A DNA stretch of 64,000 nucleotides from Siderastrea radians (GCA_964017195.1 OZ024889.1:54158711-54222710), one strand, 5' to 3'. Counted from the stretch's first letter, positions 12,660-25,350 are shown. Notes: generated by a model from the letters alone, not told the origin. Numbers and translations: made by a program.

Positions 12660-13080
12660 GCCTGCTCGCAGGCTACTTTCACAACGGCACACCATGATTA
12701 TTTTTCAAAATTGAGTTTGGCATGCGTGAAAAGATACATAAACAGTTTGCCAAAGTCATGTGTTGTCAAATTGTTTTGACGACGTTCGGTTCGCACACAA
12801 GGGAACTTGTATTGCCAACTTATATATTGAGTTTGCGAACTTTTAAACTTTGCAGTTTAAAGGCGCCTTGATTTGGGAAATTCTTATTACCAGAAGCAGC
12901 TTTCCCCAGCCTCATTTCCTGCATGAATTCTTTTTTCAAGATATTAGAAAATTCCACTTCTCACCATTTACCGTTTCAGGACCGTCTTTATTCTATGGCG
13001 GTAGCGTACGTAGCTTGGCACGTGCCGCAGGGTTCTTTCTTTAGCTAGGAAGACACATCTTGAGTTCAAACTATACACAA
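12660..13080. other. Unassigned spacer
   Basis: No open exon, RNA gene or clear repeat is seen in this stretch, apart from a small GCCTGCTCGCAGGC palindrome at about 12660. Confidence 0.35.
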
Positions 13081-13460
13081 ATTCTTAGCAGGAAGGAACT
13101 GGGTTGCGGAATCGTCCTCCATCGAACTGGCAATTGTGGGTATAGATAAATATAACTCAGTAAGCTAAAAATAAATAATCGTCAGGGTCACGGGTAGCAA
13201 AGCACTCGTGCCTGCATATACGCGTTCATTTCACGCTCAATTTCTATATTGAGGTCAAACTATTCAGAAGCTGTATTCGTAGGGACACAAGACATTCTAA
13301 TTTAGACAGAGAAGTGAAAATTCACCGTCGCGTATTCTTGTGATTCATAGAACCTTGGATTTGGTCATTTCACGTTGTAAGTGTGCAGGGAATGGTACAG
13401 AAATAGACCAAAATTTATGATGCACTATCAGAGCTATTGTTTTGTTAATTAAAGGCGTCT
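13080..13460. repeat. Spacer segment shared with 30600-30920
   Basis: ATAGATAAATATAACTCAGT at about 13143 and the following 300 bp (including CACCGTCG.GTATTCTTGT) recur in the same order and orientation at 30618-30920. It is part of the older block duplication and lies within the presumed minus-strand gene remnant. Confidence 0.65.
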
Positions 13461-13467
13461 TGGTTTT

Positions 13468-13743
13468 TTAAGGTGCCTCAATCTCGATCAATTTTGCCTG
13501 CAGAATTTCTGTACCAAGTTGAACGAACATCCATTCATTGGGAACACTGGTTAACAAGTTGTTTAAGTAAACGTTTCCTCCTAATAACCTCGTCGTCATA
13601 TTATTCCATTTCAACAAGCTATATAGTCTTGGAATATCTAAACCTATTCCTATCAAGTCTATTAAAGCCATAACTTCCTTCATTGATGTTGGTAAATGCC
13701 GTTGATCAAGACCGGTAAAGTATCTCAAGTTGTGAACGGACAC
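13468..13743 (-). other. Orphan open frame of 91 codons
   Basis: An open frame on the minus strand with protein-like composition: VMALIDLIGIGLDIPRLYSL and NEWMFVQLGTEILQAKLIEI, leucine- and isoleucine-rich and probably helical. There is no ATG at its start and no clear acceptor in front of it. It sits between two spacer segments shared with the B block, yet has no counterpart there. It could be an exon, a transposon fragment or chance. Confidence 0.2.
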
Positions 13744-13779
13744 AGATGTTTTATTTCTTACTCACAAAAAGAAACTTCC

Positions 13780-13960
13780 GACGTTGCCTAGTTAGGACAA
13801 CGAAACAAAGATGCAGGCTAGTTTGGGATGCAAAAACGTTAAATATTTTTACTCAAACAGCCGGACAGACAAGCAACGCTTTAAGCCCAAAACCCACTCC
13901 TGGGGCCGGTTAGTCCCGATAACAATTCGGGCCCGCAGCTTTATTTCAATATCAGAATCT
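13780..13960. repeat. Spacer segment shared with 32200-32330
   Basis: CAGCCGGACAGACAAGCAAC at 13859 matches CAGCCGGACAGACGAGCAAC at 32294, and the preceding 60 bp also align. In the B block this segment lies just before a decayed exon 3. Confidence 0.55.
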
Positions 13961-14214
13961 ATAGAAAGTTGGCGTAGTTTTTAGCCCGCATACCAGTCTG
14001 ACTTGTTTTATCAACTTATAATTTTTTATTGCTCAGCTTTTAAAACGAACAAGATTTGAGTCTTAAATGTAAACATCGCGCACAAAACACCGCTTTCTGG
14101 GCCAGAAAAGTTATCGGGACTTTCGAGAAACGAGCCCCAGGTGTACTACAAGGTAGTAGTAGTAAACCGGGCATGTAGTCCTTGTCTGTGAACTGTGAAA
14201 TTTCAAAAGTAACT

Positions 14215-14420
14215 GTAAATTAAATCAGTTGTTGGCGAGTTTTTCTTCGCCACAGTTTAGAAAGCTCTCGCTTTAAAATACCATCCGTTATTAGAAGTTT
14301 TAAATACTTCATAGCATCAAAACTGGCCATAAAAAGGGAATTGGGTTCCCTACGTGACTTATAATAGGAAGTTCAAACTGAGGTAGGAAGTTAAGACAGG
14401 AAGTTAATACTGAACTTATT
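14215..14420 (+). repeat. Third copy of the A/B upstream flank
   Basis: TAGAAAGCTCTCG, CCATC.GTTATTAGAAGTTTT and a GGCCA run follow the order of 256-300 (before A) and 15198-15250 (before B). No exon 1 follows it, so it is a stray copy of the flank. Confidence 0.45.
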
Positions 14421-14429
14421 TCTTTCTCT

Positions 14430-14890
14430 TTTTTTTGAATAAAAATTCCTTGGTCATGTCAGGTCGCACCGATTGCCAATAGCCAAATGTCCACAAAAAT
14501 TGACTCGCGTGAAAAAACAACACTTTTGTTTGTTTATCCAGTTTTAACCATACTTTATGTCTACCAACTTCTTTGAACTGTGACAACTTTGAAGTGCAAG
14601 CACTGTTAGGTTGAAATTCGTCGTCATATTACAGCACAATGCTCTACTTTCATTGTGCAATGTGCATTTATTATTACTATCTTGAACAATAAGGCATGCA
14701 AATCAAAAACCTTTTCTCGTGAGCCAGCCGAATCACAGCCTTACTTTGTGGTTCTATCTTTTTATTTGCGTATATCGCGTGACTTGTGTTTGCACTTTTT
14801 TCCGTTCCACTTCCTCTCAATTGCGCGGGCATAAGTGACACCTTGTTTTAAAGACATGACAGATTGCACGTTTTTCTGTTTTTTTTTTGT
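14430..14890. other. Unassigned spacer before copy B
   Basis: AT-rich with no open gene, RNA gene or foldback seen. The alignable flank of copy B starts near 14890. Confidence 0.35.
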
Positions 14891-15735
14891 CGCCCCCGGA
14901 AAGGATGTCAAATGGACTTTTTTCGAAACTCACAATTGCAGAGAAAATATAACGGAATAGTGTATAACGATCTTTATTGTTTCTGTCCGGTTGCTTAAAT
15001 CGTGTTTGCTTGAAGGGAACAGTACCTTTGCAACAGTGACATTCAGTCACGCCAAATGGTTAATTGGACTGGGTAAGTTAAAGGAACTGAATATTCTTGG
15101 ATCTATAAAGCGTGCGGTTGTTGTCTGTAAATTACAAGTCCCAGCAGCAACTTTTTTTTAAATTGGGTGGTAAGTTTTCAATTCGTAGGCACTTACTAGA
15201 AATTTCTCGTTTTACCATCTGTTATTGGAAGTTTTTCGCCACCTTAAGCTAGTCAGAGAAAGAAAGATTTGGCTGCTATTCGTGACCTTGCGTTAGCTTC
15301 TAAACTGCTTCTTGAGAATGTAGCTCGGAAACAGTTTCTAAGAAAGGTCAGACAGAAATTTGAGGCCTCAATGAGTACATTCTTGAGTAAGACTTGTATA
15401 CGAAAGATGGTAATAGTCTTAGGTAGAGTGTTTTCTGTTAATTACTTGACTTGCTTTCTGTAATTTCTTTATTTATATATGTATATTTGTCACTTGACTT
15501 CTTTCGTTCGATATTAATGTAAACACTACCCGCCCAGACTAGCCACTGCTATTTGCTGGATAGTGTAATCCTTTTTATTCTAATTATAAAATTGAATAAT
15601 AAACTTTGAACTTTGAACCACTTCCGTACTAGATATCGCTATTAGTTACGTGCAGTAAATAAGCCAGACTCTAGGATATTTCAGAAGACGTAGGCTCTAT
15701 TTCAGTAGACCGCAAATACTTACCGCTCCTTTAGA
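14890..15735 (+). other. 5' flank of copy B, paralogous to 1-690
   Basis: The order of matching segments is the same as upstream of A. About 15300-15630 is an extra stretch, ending in ATTGAATAATAAACTTTGAA, that has no counterpart before A and is probably an insertion. Confidence 0.55.
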
Positions 15736-15779
15736 TACGACTTCCTCTGTTGGGGCATGCGCATAGAACGTACCGGTAC
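15736..15779 (+). promoter_or_regulatory. Candidate core promoter of copy B
   Basis: It has the same ACTTCCTCTG then GGGGCATGCGCATA module as copy A, with a few substitutions (TAGAACGTACC for TAAAACGTGCC), 114 bp before the ATG. See the copy A promoter. Confidence 0.5.
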
Positions 15780-18700
15780 TTATTTGAAGCGCCATAGTTA
15801 AATCTGAAGAGTGGCCTGCAAATAATATCAGTGTTCCCATAACAGCTCTCAGATCCAATTTTGCCACAAATGAGCTTCTCGCAGATCGATCCTGAATTGG
15901 AAGAAAAGCTTAACGACATTGACGAGTTTATTCAGTCTCAGCGGCTGGGTGTGCTACTTCCAGAGACAGACACAAGTGAGTTGACTTTTTTTTTGGGCAC
16001 TCGGAATTTTCTGTATGGATCACCCTTGCGTAATAACCCAGGTCAGGATAAACTGGGTGTAAAATTTGCATGTGGACTCGGACTGAAATAATTATACTTC
16101 TATAGATGATCGTTTTGTAACGCCCCTTGCTTTCTGCACACGGCAGGTTAACGGGTGCCGGGGACTCGATTATGGACCTCGGCTTTGCTCTTCGAACGTG
16201 TCATCAGGATCTAATTTTCAACAAAAAGCGGAGGAAAAAGGAATCGATAAAAACTGCGTGGGCGGGAATCTAAGGAAAGAAGAACCTGCCTATTCATACA
16301 CGTCAGGAAACTAAGCATTTATCTATCCTCGCGAGGCAACACTATTGTGTTTCAAAAAATGTCGCTTGGTCAATACATACAGTGGACAATCTGTGTGTGA
16401 GACCTATAACCTGAAACCAATAACCTTCACAAAGTAAATAACATTTGCGTTGTCAAAAAATCGATTAACATGAAATTTTTAAACAAGTTCAAGTCAAGGA
16501 GCTTTAACGAAGACATTTTTAAACGCTTGCATTGCATAAATGTATATACATTACAGATAACGTGGACGCCAAATTGATGACCAGACCTGAGTTGTCGAAC
16601 AAGGCTCCTGAGGTTGTAATGGAAGTCCACATAATGGACCTAAAGGATGTTTACAACAAAAAGGTGAAGAAAACTTTTGAAGAATTAGAATATCCCTTGA
16701 AGGACTCGAAAGTAATTGTTGTGGTGCAAGCATCCGAGGAAATCTCCAGCGTTCGAGCTTATACTCAGAGGTGTTCCGAGGCTGCGATTAGGACACACGA
16801 CATTTTAGGTAGGCTACTTATATTTAACACGTGTGACATGCCTGCTTTCTGTAAGAATATGATGATCATTTGTTTGCTATTTATGATATTGCACTGACCA
16901 TCATTTGTTTGGCGTCCCTCAAAACTATCTTATTAGTGCAATCTTGGCTTTAGTGAAGCTGTCGTTTCTTTATCTTGTCTTTTTTGTAAGTGATCTGCTT
17001 AATCTGTAGGTCTTGTTGAACTAGATGTAAGTACGCTTCAAAGTGGTGCAAGACGTAAGTTGTCATAGTAGATCTTGGCTCAGTGTACAAAACAGAAGAC
17101 GGACGTCCAGTCTACTGGCTAGAAAAGGCAGACGTGACGCAAAGGAATAAATGGCAACTGATAATTTTAGTGGAGTTCAGCTCAGGCTTGACAGGAAATG
17201 TAACATCAAGACCATTTAGGGTGACAACTAAAGCAAGTTGCAAGACGAAAAGGAAAGGAGGTTCGTATTTTAATGACGGGATACGTTGATATGTAATGTT
17301 TGAACAGAAGTGAATCTCGAATGCTCTTAAGCAGCTTGTGTTCTCACCTGAATTCTTGCAGTTTGGGGTCCAAACCTCATCCCTCCTGAACAACAAACAA
17401 ACAAAACAACATAAAATGCACGTTTTGATAGTGGGACTTTTAATAAGTTTAACTTAAAGAATATATGAGAAACATTCCTTGCTGAATTAGCATGCAAAAA
17501 ACAACACACTGATGAAGAATCCCCATAAAATACTACAGTTTAAGGTCGAAGAGTGTTCAGAATCTTTTTCTCTTTATATTTAAAATACAAAACACAGTTA
17601 AGAGCTCGCTTTTGGAGAATAAAGGAACTGATGTAACTGAACAAATTTTCCTTCTTAGACCCAACAAATATGATAGGTGTAGGAACTTGTGACCAGAATG
17701 TTTAATTTAGATTAGTACATAAAGGTAACTCAAATACAAAATCTTCCTTGCCATGGCATTAGTGTTGTTACTAAACTGAGCTTGCTGTGAAAGATTTTTT
17801 TCTGAGCTGATTTCTTAGCAGCTGGCTCAAAATTGAAGTTTGAAATCGTGTACCTCAGTAGATATTTAATTTGCAGGTCCCAGTCTCCTTTTCGGGTAAA
17901 CTGCTGTTTCTCCCACATCTGTTTTTTGAAATTTAAGCCTAAAATTAATAGTGCCAAGAGGTCATTTATTAACACTTTTACAACAATTATTGCTGTTCTT
18001 AATAATTTCCCTCAAATGTTGATTGAGTGAAATGTTACTAATTACCAAAAATTTTAACTTGCCTCTCATTGATATGTAACAATTATTGAGAATTCTAAAC
18101 TGATAAGTATTTGTATAAAGTTGCCTAACGTTGAAGACCCAAAACTGTGGAGAATCTTATCTTTCCGGATAAGTCAAATGCAGTGCATTATCAAACAGTC
18201 TCGAAACAGTCTAATCAGGAAACGGTCCAGGAACTGATGTGAAGAGCAACTGATTACTCCTTGGTGACCTAACATAGAATGTTTTGGACCATTTAATAAG
18301 ATTTTATTCTCTATCATGGAGCTTGGACTGCTGCTTTACCGTTCCACTATAACAGTCATGCTACGTGGTGCTAATTTTCGAGTTTTTGGATAAATTCCCA
18401 ACGTGTAACCACTCAGAATGGTCACACTGAGATTTTTTTGTTCTATTGTATTAAATTGTAATTGTAAATTTTTTATAACTTTTTATTATGACATGGCCAC
18501 ATCAGCCATGCTGTATTTTAACTATTATGTATAAATAAATTAAAATAGAAAGAGTAGAAAAGAGGATTGACAGTGATCAAATAAATGCTTCTTTTTCTTT
18601 TTTTTAATGTATATACATAACTTTTACAGTATTTGTTATACCTCTTAAGCTTTTTAACACAGAGAGCCTATTTCTGAATAACTATTTTAAAACTTATTTT

Positions 18701-18845
18701 AAATACGAGTAGCTTGTAAGATGAGAGTTTATATGAATTGACTTTATATCATTTTTAATGTCCGGTTAAATGTACTTAAGATTTTTCATTAGGTTATGTT
18801 AATAGTCATTTTGTAATAAAAATTCTCTGAATTTAAAAATATTGC

Positions 18846-18879
<34 letters not shown>

Positions 18880-18938
18880 ATTAATATTAATATTATTATT
18901 ATTATCATCATTATCATAATTATTATTGTTATTATTGT
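18846..18938. repeat. (ATT)n microsatellite in intron 3 of copy B
   Basis: ATT/TTA triplets with ATTAAT and ATC interruptions run over about 90 bp. Confidence 0.9.
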
Positions 18939-20637
18939 CAGCACCACATAAATGATTGACAGTTACTGGCAGTACTTTCTAGCACTGGACAGCACCAATG
19001 CTGTCTAAACCATTGCTTAACGTACCACCAAAGGTATATAAATTGTAACTCCTTGCATTGGTGCAATCTTCGATGGGCTGGGAACCACGTCAGCGTGGAA
19101 GTGGTTGATCAGAGATCTTCCGTTCTGTTTGGTGTATTTTTGATCACACAGGGGTTATTAACGACTGTTTGTGCCTGATAGCCCCTTCTTCTACGAATGG
19201 AGTGCTTGTTGTTTCCTCTTAAGAAAAAATTTTATTACAATATGTAGTGCTTCCGGCATTTTCCCATAATGAAACTTTGTCAATGAAAACAAATGATAAT
19301 GGCCTCATGCTAACTCAGGGATATTCTTGATTCGCTGTGGAAATGGTGAATTTAGATTACGAAGAAATTGAAGAATCCAAAAATTATACGCAAACGACTT
19401 AACACTCTCTTGGTCGCCTACTATTCTTTCCAATTAATCTATTAATTTCTCGTTATGTTTTATTGCCGTCATGAACATTTTGGGAAATCGGAGTACAGGT
19501 TTGAAAGAGCCCAGTTTGAGAAGTCTGTCATGCAGAGCAAGTATTGTGCATGTTCTTACTGCTACATGGGCAGTCTTCCACTAGGGAGAGTATTCTCGTC
19601 TCCTGTCTTACAAGTAGCTATATAGAATCTTACATTTATAATTTGACTACCATGACTGTGATAAGAAGTGTTTTCATGTTAAGGAAAGAAAACAAGCTAG
19701 AACATAAAGTACACTGCTGTTAGAGCAGTCTTTGTGTGCAGACAACATAACTTTCAAAAGTTTACCTTCTATACCCTTCACGCAAAATAAGCGTTTCTGC
19801 AGTTAAGAAGGAGTCAGCCCATTCAACGGACTCTGAATAGTTGTCTCTAGTGCACCTCATTTTTTCAACTCTGAGAACAAACGTATTGTTCACAGCGTCG
19901 TACAATTTAAGGCAGTAGATTGGAATCGGACTAACGATGGCTGACGTATCATGAGCCGGCATTATGCACGACTAAGGTGCTAAGTACCACGTAGTGTTCA
20001 GACTGAGTTCCAAAAATACTGTTCCAAAACAAATTCCTAAAACAAGCCTCGATGTTCTAGCCGTACAGTCAGAGACAGGTAATGTGATACTAACTTTCGA
20101 GTGTGTAGATCAATTTCCAAGTGCAACCACTCACACTGAGATTTCACTCAGTTTGGGATTTAAACTCGAAAAGTTGGCACCATTTAAATGATTGAAAGGT
20201 ACTGGCAGTACTTTCCAGCAATTCTCAGTACATATGAAGCAAAAAGAGGTTCTGGCTTTCGAGTCTCGATAAAAAATAATTATTAAGTGTTCCTGTTTTC
20301 CATGGTATGTTTGCTTTTCAACATTTAGGAAAATAAAATTGGGATTGTTCTTCAATTTTGATTTTGTGCGCCCTTTGGAGTGGAAGGGCTAAACTGGTTT
20401 TAAAAAAGACATTCTCTGCTCGCTGCTCCCCATTCTGTTTATATAGGGATTGGTGCATCCTAAGAGGAATTTAACATTAGAGCGTGTTTTCTCTGTGATA
20501 AAAGTCTGTGTCTCTCACAGATCTTGAGACAGTGCTGTCTAAAAACGGGGCTGAAATATATAAATAAGAAGCTTCCATGCCCTTGATGCAATCTTCAATA
20601 GGTTAGGAAACATATCAGCATGGACATGGACACAATT

Positions 20638-22116
20638 ATGGACAAACCGATCTTTTATAAGAATTGGCACTCAATGGTAATTTCAATTATGGACAAACCG
20701 ATCTTTTATAAGAATTGGGACTCAATGGGAATTTCAATTATGGACAAACCGATCTTTTATAAGAATTGGCACTCAATGGAAATTTCAATTATGGACAAAC
20801 CGATCTTTTATAAGAATTGACACTCAATGGGAATTTCAATTATGGACAAACCGATCTTTTATAAAAATTGGCACTCAATGGTAATTTCAATTATGGACAA
20901 ACCGATCTTTTATAAGAATTGGCACTCAATGGGAATTTCAATTATGGACAAACCGATCTTTTATAAGAATTGGCACTCAATGGTAATTTCAATTATGGAC
21001 AAACCGATCTTTTATAAGAATTGGCACTCAATGGTAATTTCAATTATGGACAAACCGATCTTTTATAAGAATTGGCACTCAATGGGAATTTCAATTATGG
21101 ACAAACCGATCTTTTATAAGAATTGGCACTCAATGGGAATTTCAATTATGGACAAACCGATCTTTTATAAGAATTGGCACTCAATGGGAATTTCAATTAT
21201 GGACAAACCGATCTTTTATAAGAATTGGCACTCAATGGGAATTTCAATTATGGACAAACCGATCTTTTATAAGAATTGGCACTCAATGGGAATTTCAATT
21301 ATGGACAAACCGATCTTTTATAAGAATTGGCACTCAATGGGAATTTCAATTATGGACAAACCGATCTTTTATAAGAATTGGCACTCAATGGGAATTTCAA
21401 TTATGGACAAACCGATCTTTTATAAGAATTGGCACTCAATGATAATTTCAGTTATGGACAAACCGATCTTTTATAAGAATTGGCACTCAATGGGAATTTC
21501 AATTATGGACAAACCGATCTTTTATAAGAATTGGCACTCAATGGGAATTTCAATTATGGACAAACCGATCTTTTATAAGAATTGGCACTCAATGGGAATT
21601 TCAATTATGGACAAACCGATCTTTTATAAGAATTGGCACTCAATGGGAATTTCAATTATGGACAAACCGATCTTTTATAAGAATTGGCACTCAATGGGAC
21701 TTTCAATTATGGACAAGCCGATCTTTTATAAGAATTGGCACTCAATGGGAATTTCAATTATGGACAAACCGATCTTTTATAAGAATTGGCACTCAATGGG
21801 AATTTCAATTATGGACAAACCGATCTTTTATAAGAATTGACACTCAATGGGAATTTCAATTATGGACAAACCGATCTTTTATAAAAATTGGCACTCAATG
21901 GTAATTTCAATTATGGACAAACCGATCTTTTATAAGAATTGGCACTCAATGGGAATTTCAATTATGGACAAACCGATCTTTTATAAGAATTGGCACTCAA
22001 TGGTAATTTCAATTATGGACAAATCGATCTTTTATAAGAATTGGCACTCAATGGTAATTTCAATTATGGACAAACCGATCTTTTATAAGAGTTGGCACTC
22101 AATGGTAATTTCAACA
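20638..22116 (+). repeat. 51-bp minisatellite, 29 tandem copies
   Basis: 1479 bp made of exactly 29 units of 51 bp. Each unit starts ATGGACAAACCGATCTTTTA and would translate to MDKPIFYKNWHSMGISI on the plus strand. Variation is very low: mainly GGA/GTA at one codon, plus rare AAA, ATA or CTT changes. Two units carry TGA instead of TGG, so the frame is cut into parts of 4, 20 and 5 units. The array lies in intron 3 of copy B and is absent from the paralogous intron of copy A. With no promoter, splice sites or homologous protein known to me, I treat it as a satellite rather than a gene. Confidence 0.95.
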
Positions 22117-22899
22117 GTGAGCGACATTATTAAAGAGAAACCTAGTATTTTCCTTTTGCTATCAGATTTCGAAAACAATTACCACATTAAGATTTGCCCA
22201 CTAGCTTTCTATGGAATAATTTCCGGGCTCAAATCACTCTGGTGGAGGCAAAAACCGAACACGAACGCCTCAGGGAAAAACATGTTTGTAACTGCCTTTA
22301 TGAAATCAGAGAAACACAGCAGTGAGGCGTACCCAAAACGTTTAGTATTAAAACAGGAGATACCAACAGAAATGGGACCCCTTACTACAGGATGAACACT
22401 CTTCAGACTGGCACAGTGCTTTATCAGGTCGCTAGAAAGTGCAAATATTGTGTATATTACTGCTACCTGAACAGTCACTGCACTAGCTCAATCTTGGTTT
22501 TTTGCACTACCGTGAGTGTGATAAAAAGCGTTTTCGCCTCGTTACTAATTTTAAAAACCAAAAAAGTTCAGGAAGCTAGGAATAACAGGCTTTATTATCT
22601 TGTTGCAATACCTTCTTTGCACATTAGATACACAGCTTTCAGAACAACACGGCTCTCCTTTCGTTGAGTTCAGACGCTATTACCTTCAATAGGTTATCAT
22701 CCATGAACAGTCAGGTGGTCGCTGCGGACAAGATGAACTTCATGGGTTCGGATCATTGAAGACCATTTTGGTGGAAATAATTCATCGAAATATAAATGAA
22801 CTCTTCTGCCCATTCAAAGGACACCGAACCTTTTTTATCCCTCTCACATCACTTGTTCAACTCCGGGCACAAACTTACTGCTCTGACGGTGTTCTAAAC

Positions 22900-22900
<1 letters not shown>

Positions 22901-22971
<71 letters not shown>

Positions 22972-22992
22972 TAATAATAATAATAATAATAA
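22901..22992. repeat. (AAT)n microsatellite
   Basis: About 30 AAT triplets with one AAC interruption, in intron 3 of copy B. It is inserted in a segment that aligns with 19870-19930, which lacks it. Confidence 0.9.
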
Positions 22993-24583
22993 CTTAAGGC
23001 CGCAGATTAGGATTATTCTTGTACTTTTACAGCTTACGATGTCTGATATGGCATCACTAAGGCACTCTGTCGATCAATTCTTCTCCGCTTCCGTTCTAAG
23101 ATTCAAGTAGTGCTGTGACGTAGTTACAAAAGTACGATTGAAAAATTATTTCCTTAACCAAACCTCGATGCTCTAGCTACAAAAAAGTACAGAAACAATG
23201 CAGTCTTTACAAACAACGCGTTGAACAGTCAAAAATGAATACGAACAATTTAATCGAAACGAAATGAATAACTACAGTTCTTCTTTAGTTGTTGCATAAT
23301 AGCTGCTGTGTGTTCTCAGGAAAGTTTACCCTTTTTCATAAATTACGCTAAATCTGTTTGCGAGTAAAACTTTTGGTTCGAGAATACCAAAACTTTCAAT
23401 GGTCTTCAATAGAGCTATTGCGAAGGTAATGCGGACGTTTATCAGAGGTAAATAGCACCGGGTAGGCAAAATCTAAAAAGTCTGAAACAGAAGACAATTT
23501 TAAAAGTAGAAACAAGTTTTACCGATACTAGGAAGAGTGCCAATTGCTATTGATTCAAAACACTGATAAACAAAATCGTGTTTGCAATATAGTTACCAGA
23601 TCAAAACGAAGCTGAATTGTATGGCTCTGGGAATTCAAGACATGCTTCCTTTTCATATGCTTACCTTAGCAAACTTCTCATAACATCATGAGGTTGTCAA
23701 AGTTTAGTAACTATCATTTTCTCTTTTTATAGTCCGTCGCTAGCTCTTGTGAAGTGCAACGAATCTTTCGCACGATTACGGGATCAAACATCCACTCTTT
23801 GATTGACGGTGACGATTCTGGAAGTCAGAAGGTTCTTCCAAATAGTGGAGTTCGAAAAGGTTTGGCCATGTGTATTTTTTATTTGTTACTATGGATGTTT
23901 TCGTGGCCGCCACGGAAAACATTTGTATAGAGATTGGCCTTACATTTATGATTGGCAATTAATTAAATAGTCCCTGCTACAATATCAAGCCCTTTCCGGG
24001 TTTTCAGGCCGGTAGTTAAATACCCACAAAAGATTTATGATGTTAAATAGCAAAAATATGAAAACAAACACATGAACATGGCTAATTTTGCGACTGTTGT
24101 GTCACCCTGGCCCGTGTGGAGTACGTTACCTTGTGGTAACATAACTGTAACGTAACATATCCCCTCGTTGCCTAAAAATAACCTTTACTTTTTCTTCCCT
24201 CAGAGTTTCCAGATGAAGCGTGTGCTTTAAGTCAAGCTTTTAAGGATGTCAGCTTGATGGCGGAGAACAACTGTGCAACCCAGAACGTTCCTGCTGAGAA
24301 TTCTGGAAATGATTGTAACTCTAAACCTTTTCCCTCGGTTGAAGAAAGAATTTTGTTTCAACCTGACACAGTTCTAGATAGGCAGGCGGTAAGTGTTGAG
24401 CTCCTTACGCTAGTCAAAGTGCCATAGCTAGACTGTGGCTTGGCAAGGGATACCTTGCATGTTGCCATAGTCGTGGTACTCAGACTCTGGCCCTTTAGAC
24501 GACTAGTTCAATTAGGCAAAATACTGGCTGATAAATCTGTCCTTTACGGTCTTTTCCCATATTACTGGTCTTGCCTATGTAAT

Positions 24584-24692
24584 ATATCAACAACGGGGGC
24601 GAGTGTTTCATCAGGGTATCCAAACACCGAGAAACTATTGTTTCGAGGTGTTTGGATACCCGGATGAAACACGAAGCCGGCGTTGTTGATAT
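24584..24692. repeat. Foldback element in intron 5 of copy B
   Basis: The left arm 24584-24628 (ATATCAACAACG..., GTGTTTCATC, GGGTATCCAAACACC) pairs with 24647-24692 over about 45 nt with a few mismatches, leaving an 18-nt loop. It is a MITE-type structure. Confidence 0.75.
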
Positions 24693-25298
24693 GACTTCTC
24701 AGTTGCGCATAATAAACGATAGATAATCAACACTTTACTGACAAGCAAAATTTGTTTGCTTTTGTGAGCAAAAGCTTGTGATTAGCACGTAGTTGGTTGT
24801 TTACAATGCCGGAAAAAATGCCACGTTTTTTGCAAACCATTTATGGCAATGCTAATATTTGCATCGGCGTCCTTTTCAATCGTGCGACAGAACCACCTTC
24901 GAAATCACCCTGTTTAGGCGGCCAAAAAGTTGTAGAGACAAAAAATCCTTACTGGCCCTGTGCAGGCCTAAAAGTAAACTTCAGGAAGGTAAGTCAGGAA
25001 GCGGCAATTGAAGCGAGAAATAAAATTTGCTGTTATTAAGCCGGGAAGCGCATGAATTCAAAGATTGCCGTTACCGAGTGCGAAGACTTGAAGAACAGTT
25101 GGAGCTTTCCCAGCAAGTCTCAGGTACAATCGAGAAAAAATTGTCCACAGTGTTATTTTAGCAATGTTCACGAATTGCTCTGTAAACGTAAATCTCGTGA
25201 ACTGCACTGTAAACGTAAATGCTAACTGCAAACAATAATTTATCATGGAAGGTAATAAACATTTGTTCAAGCACTGCATTGTTTTTGCTAATTGATTT

Positions 25299-25350
25299 CC
25301 AAACACACGTGTTTGGATATCCCACTACGTGTGTTTGGATATCCAAACAC
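25299..25350. repeat. Two palindromes sharing the GTGTTTGGATA word
   Basis: CCAAACACACGTGTTTGG (25299-25316) and GTGTTTGGATATCCAAACAC (25331-25350) repeat the inner-arm sequence of the foldback at 24584-24692. The interval 24584-25350 may be one transposon with such motifs near both ends. Confidence 0.6.

Noticed and set aside
20638..22116. CRISPR-like array
   Set aside because: The whole 51-bp unit is repeated with no unique spacers, in an animal intron.
20620..22395. Long repetitive open frames (up to 337 codons) taken as a repeat protein
   Set aside because: They are the 51-bp minisatellite inside an intron. Two units have stop codons, and no splice sites, promoter or homologous protein support coding. 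Kept only as a repeat.
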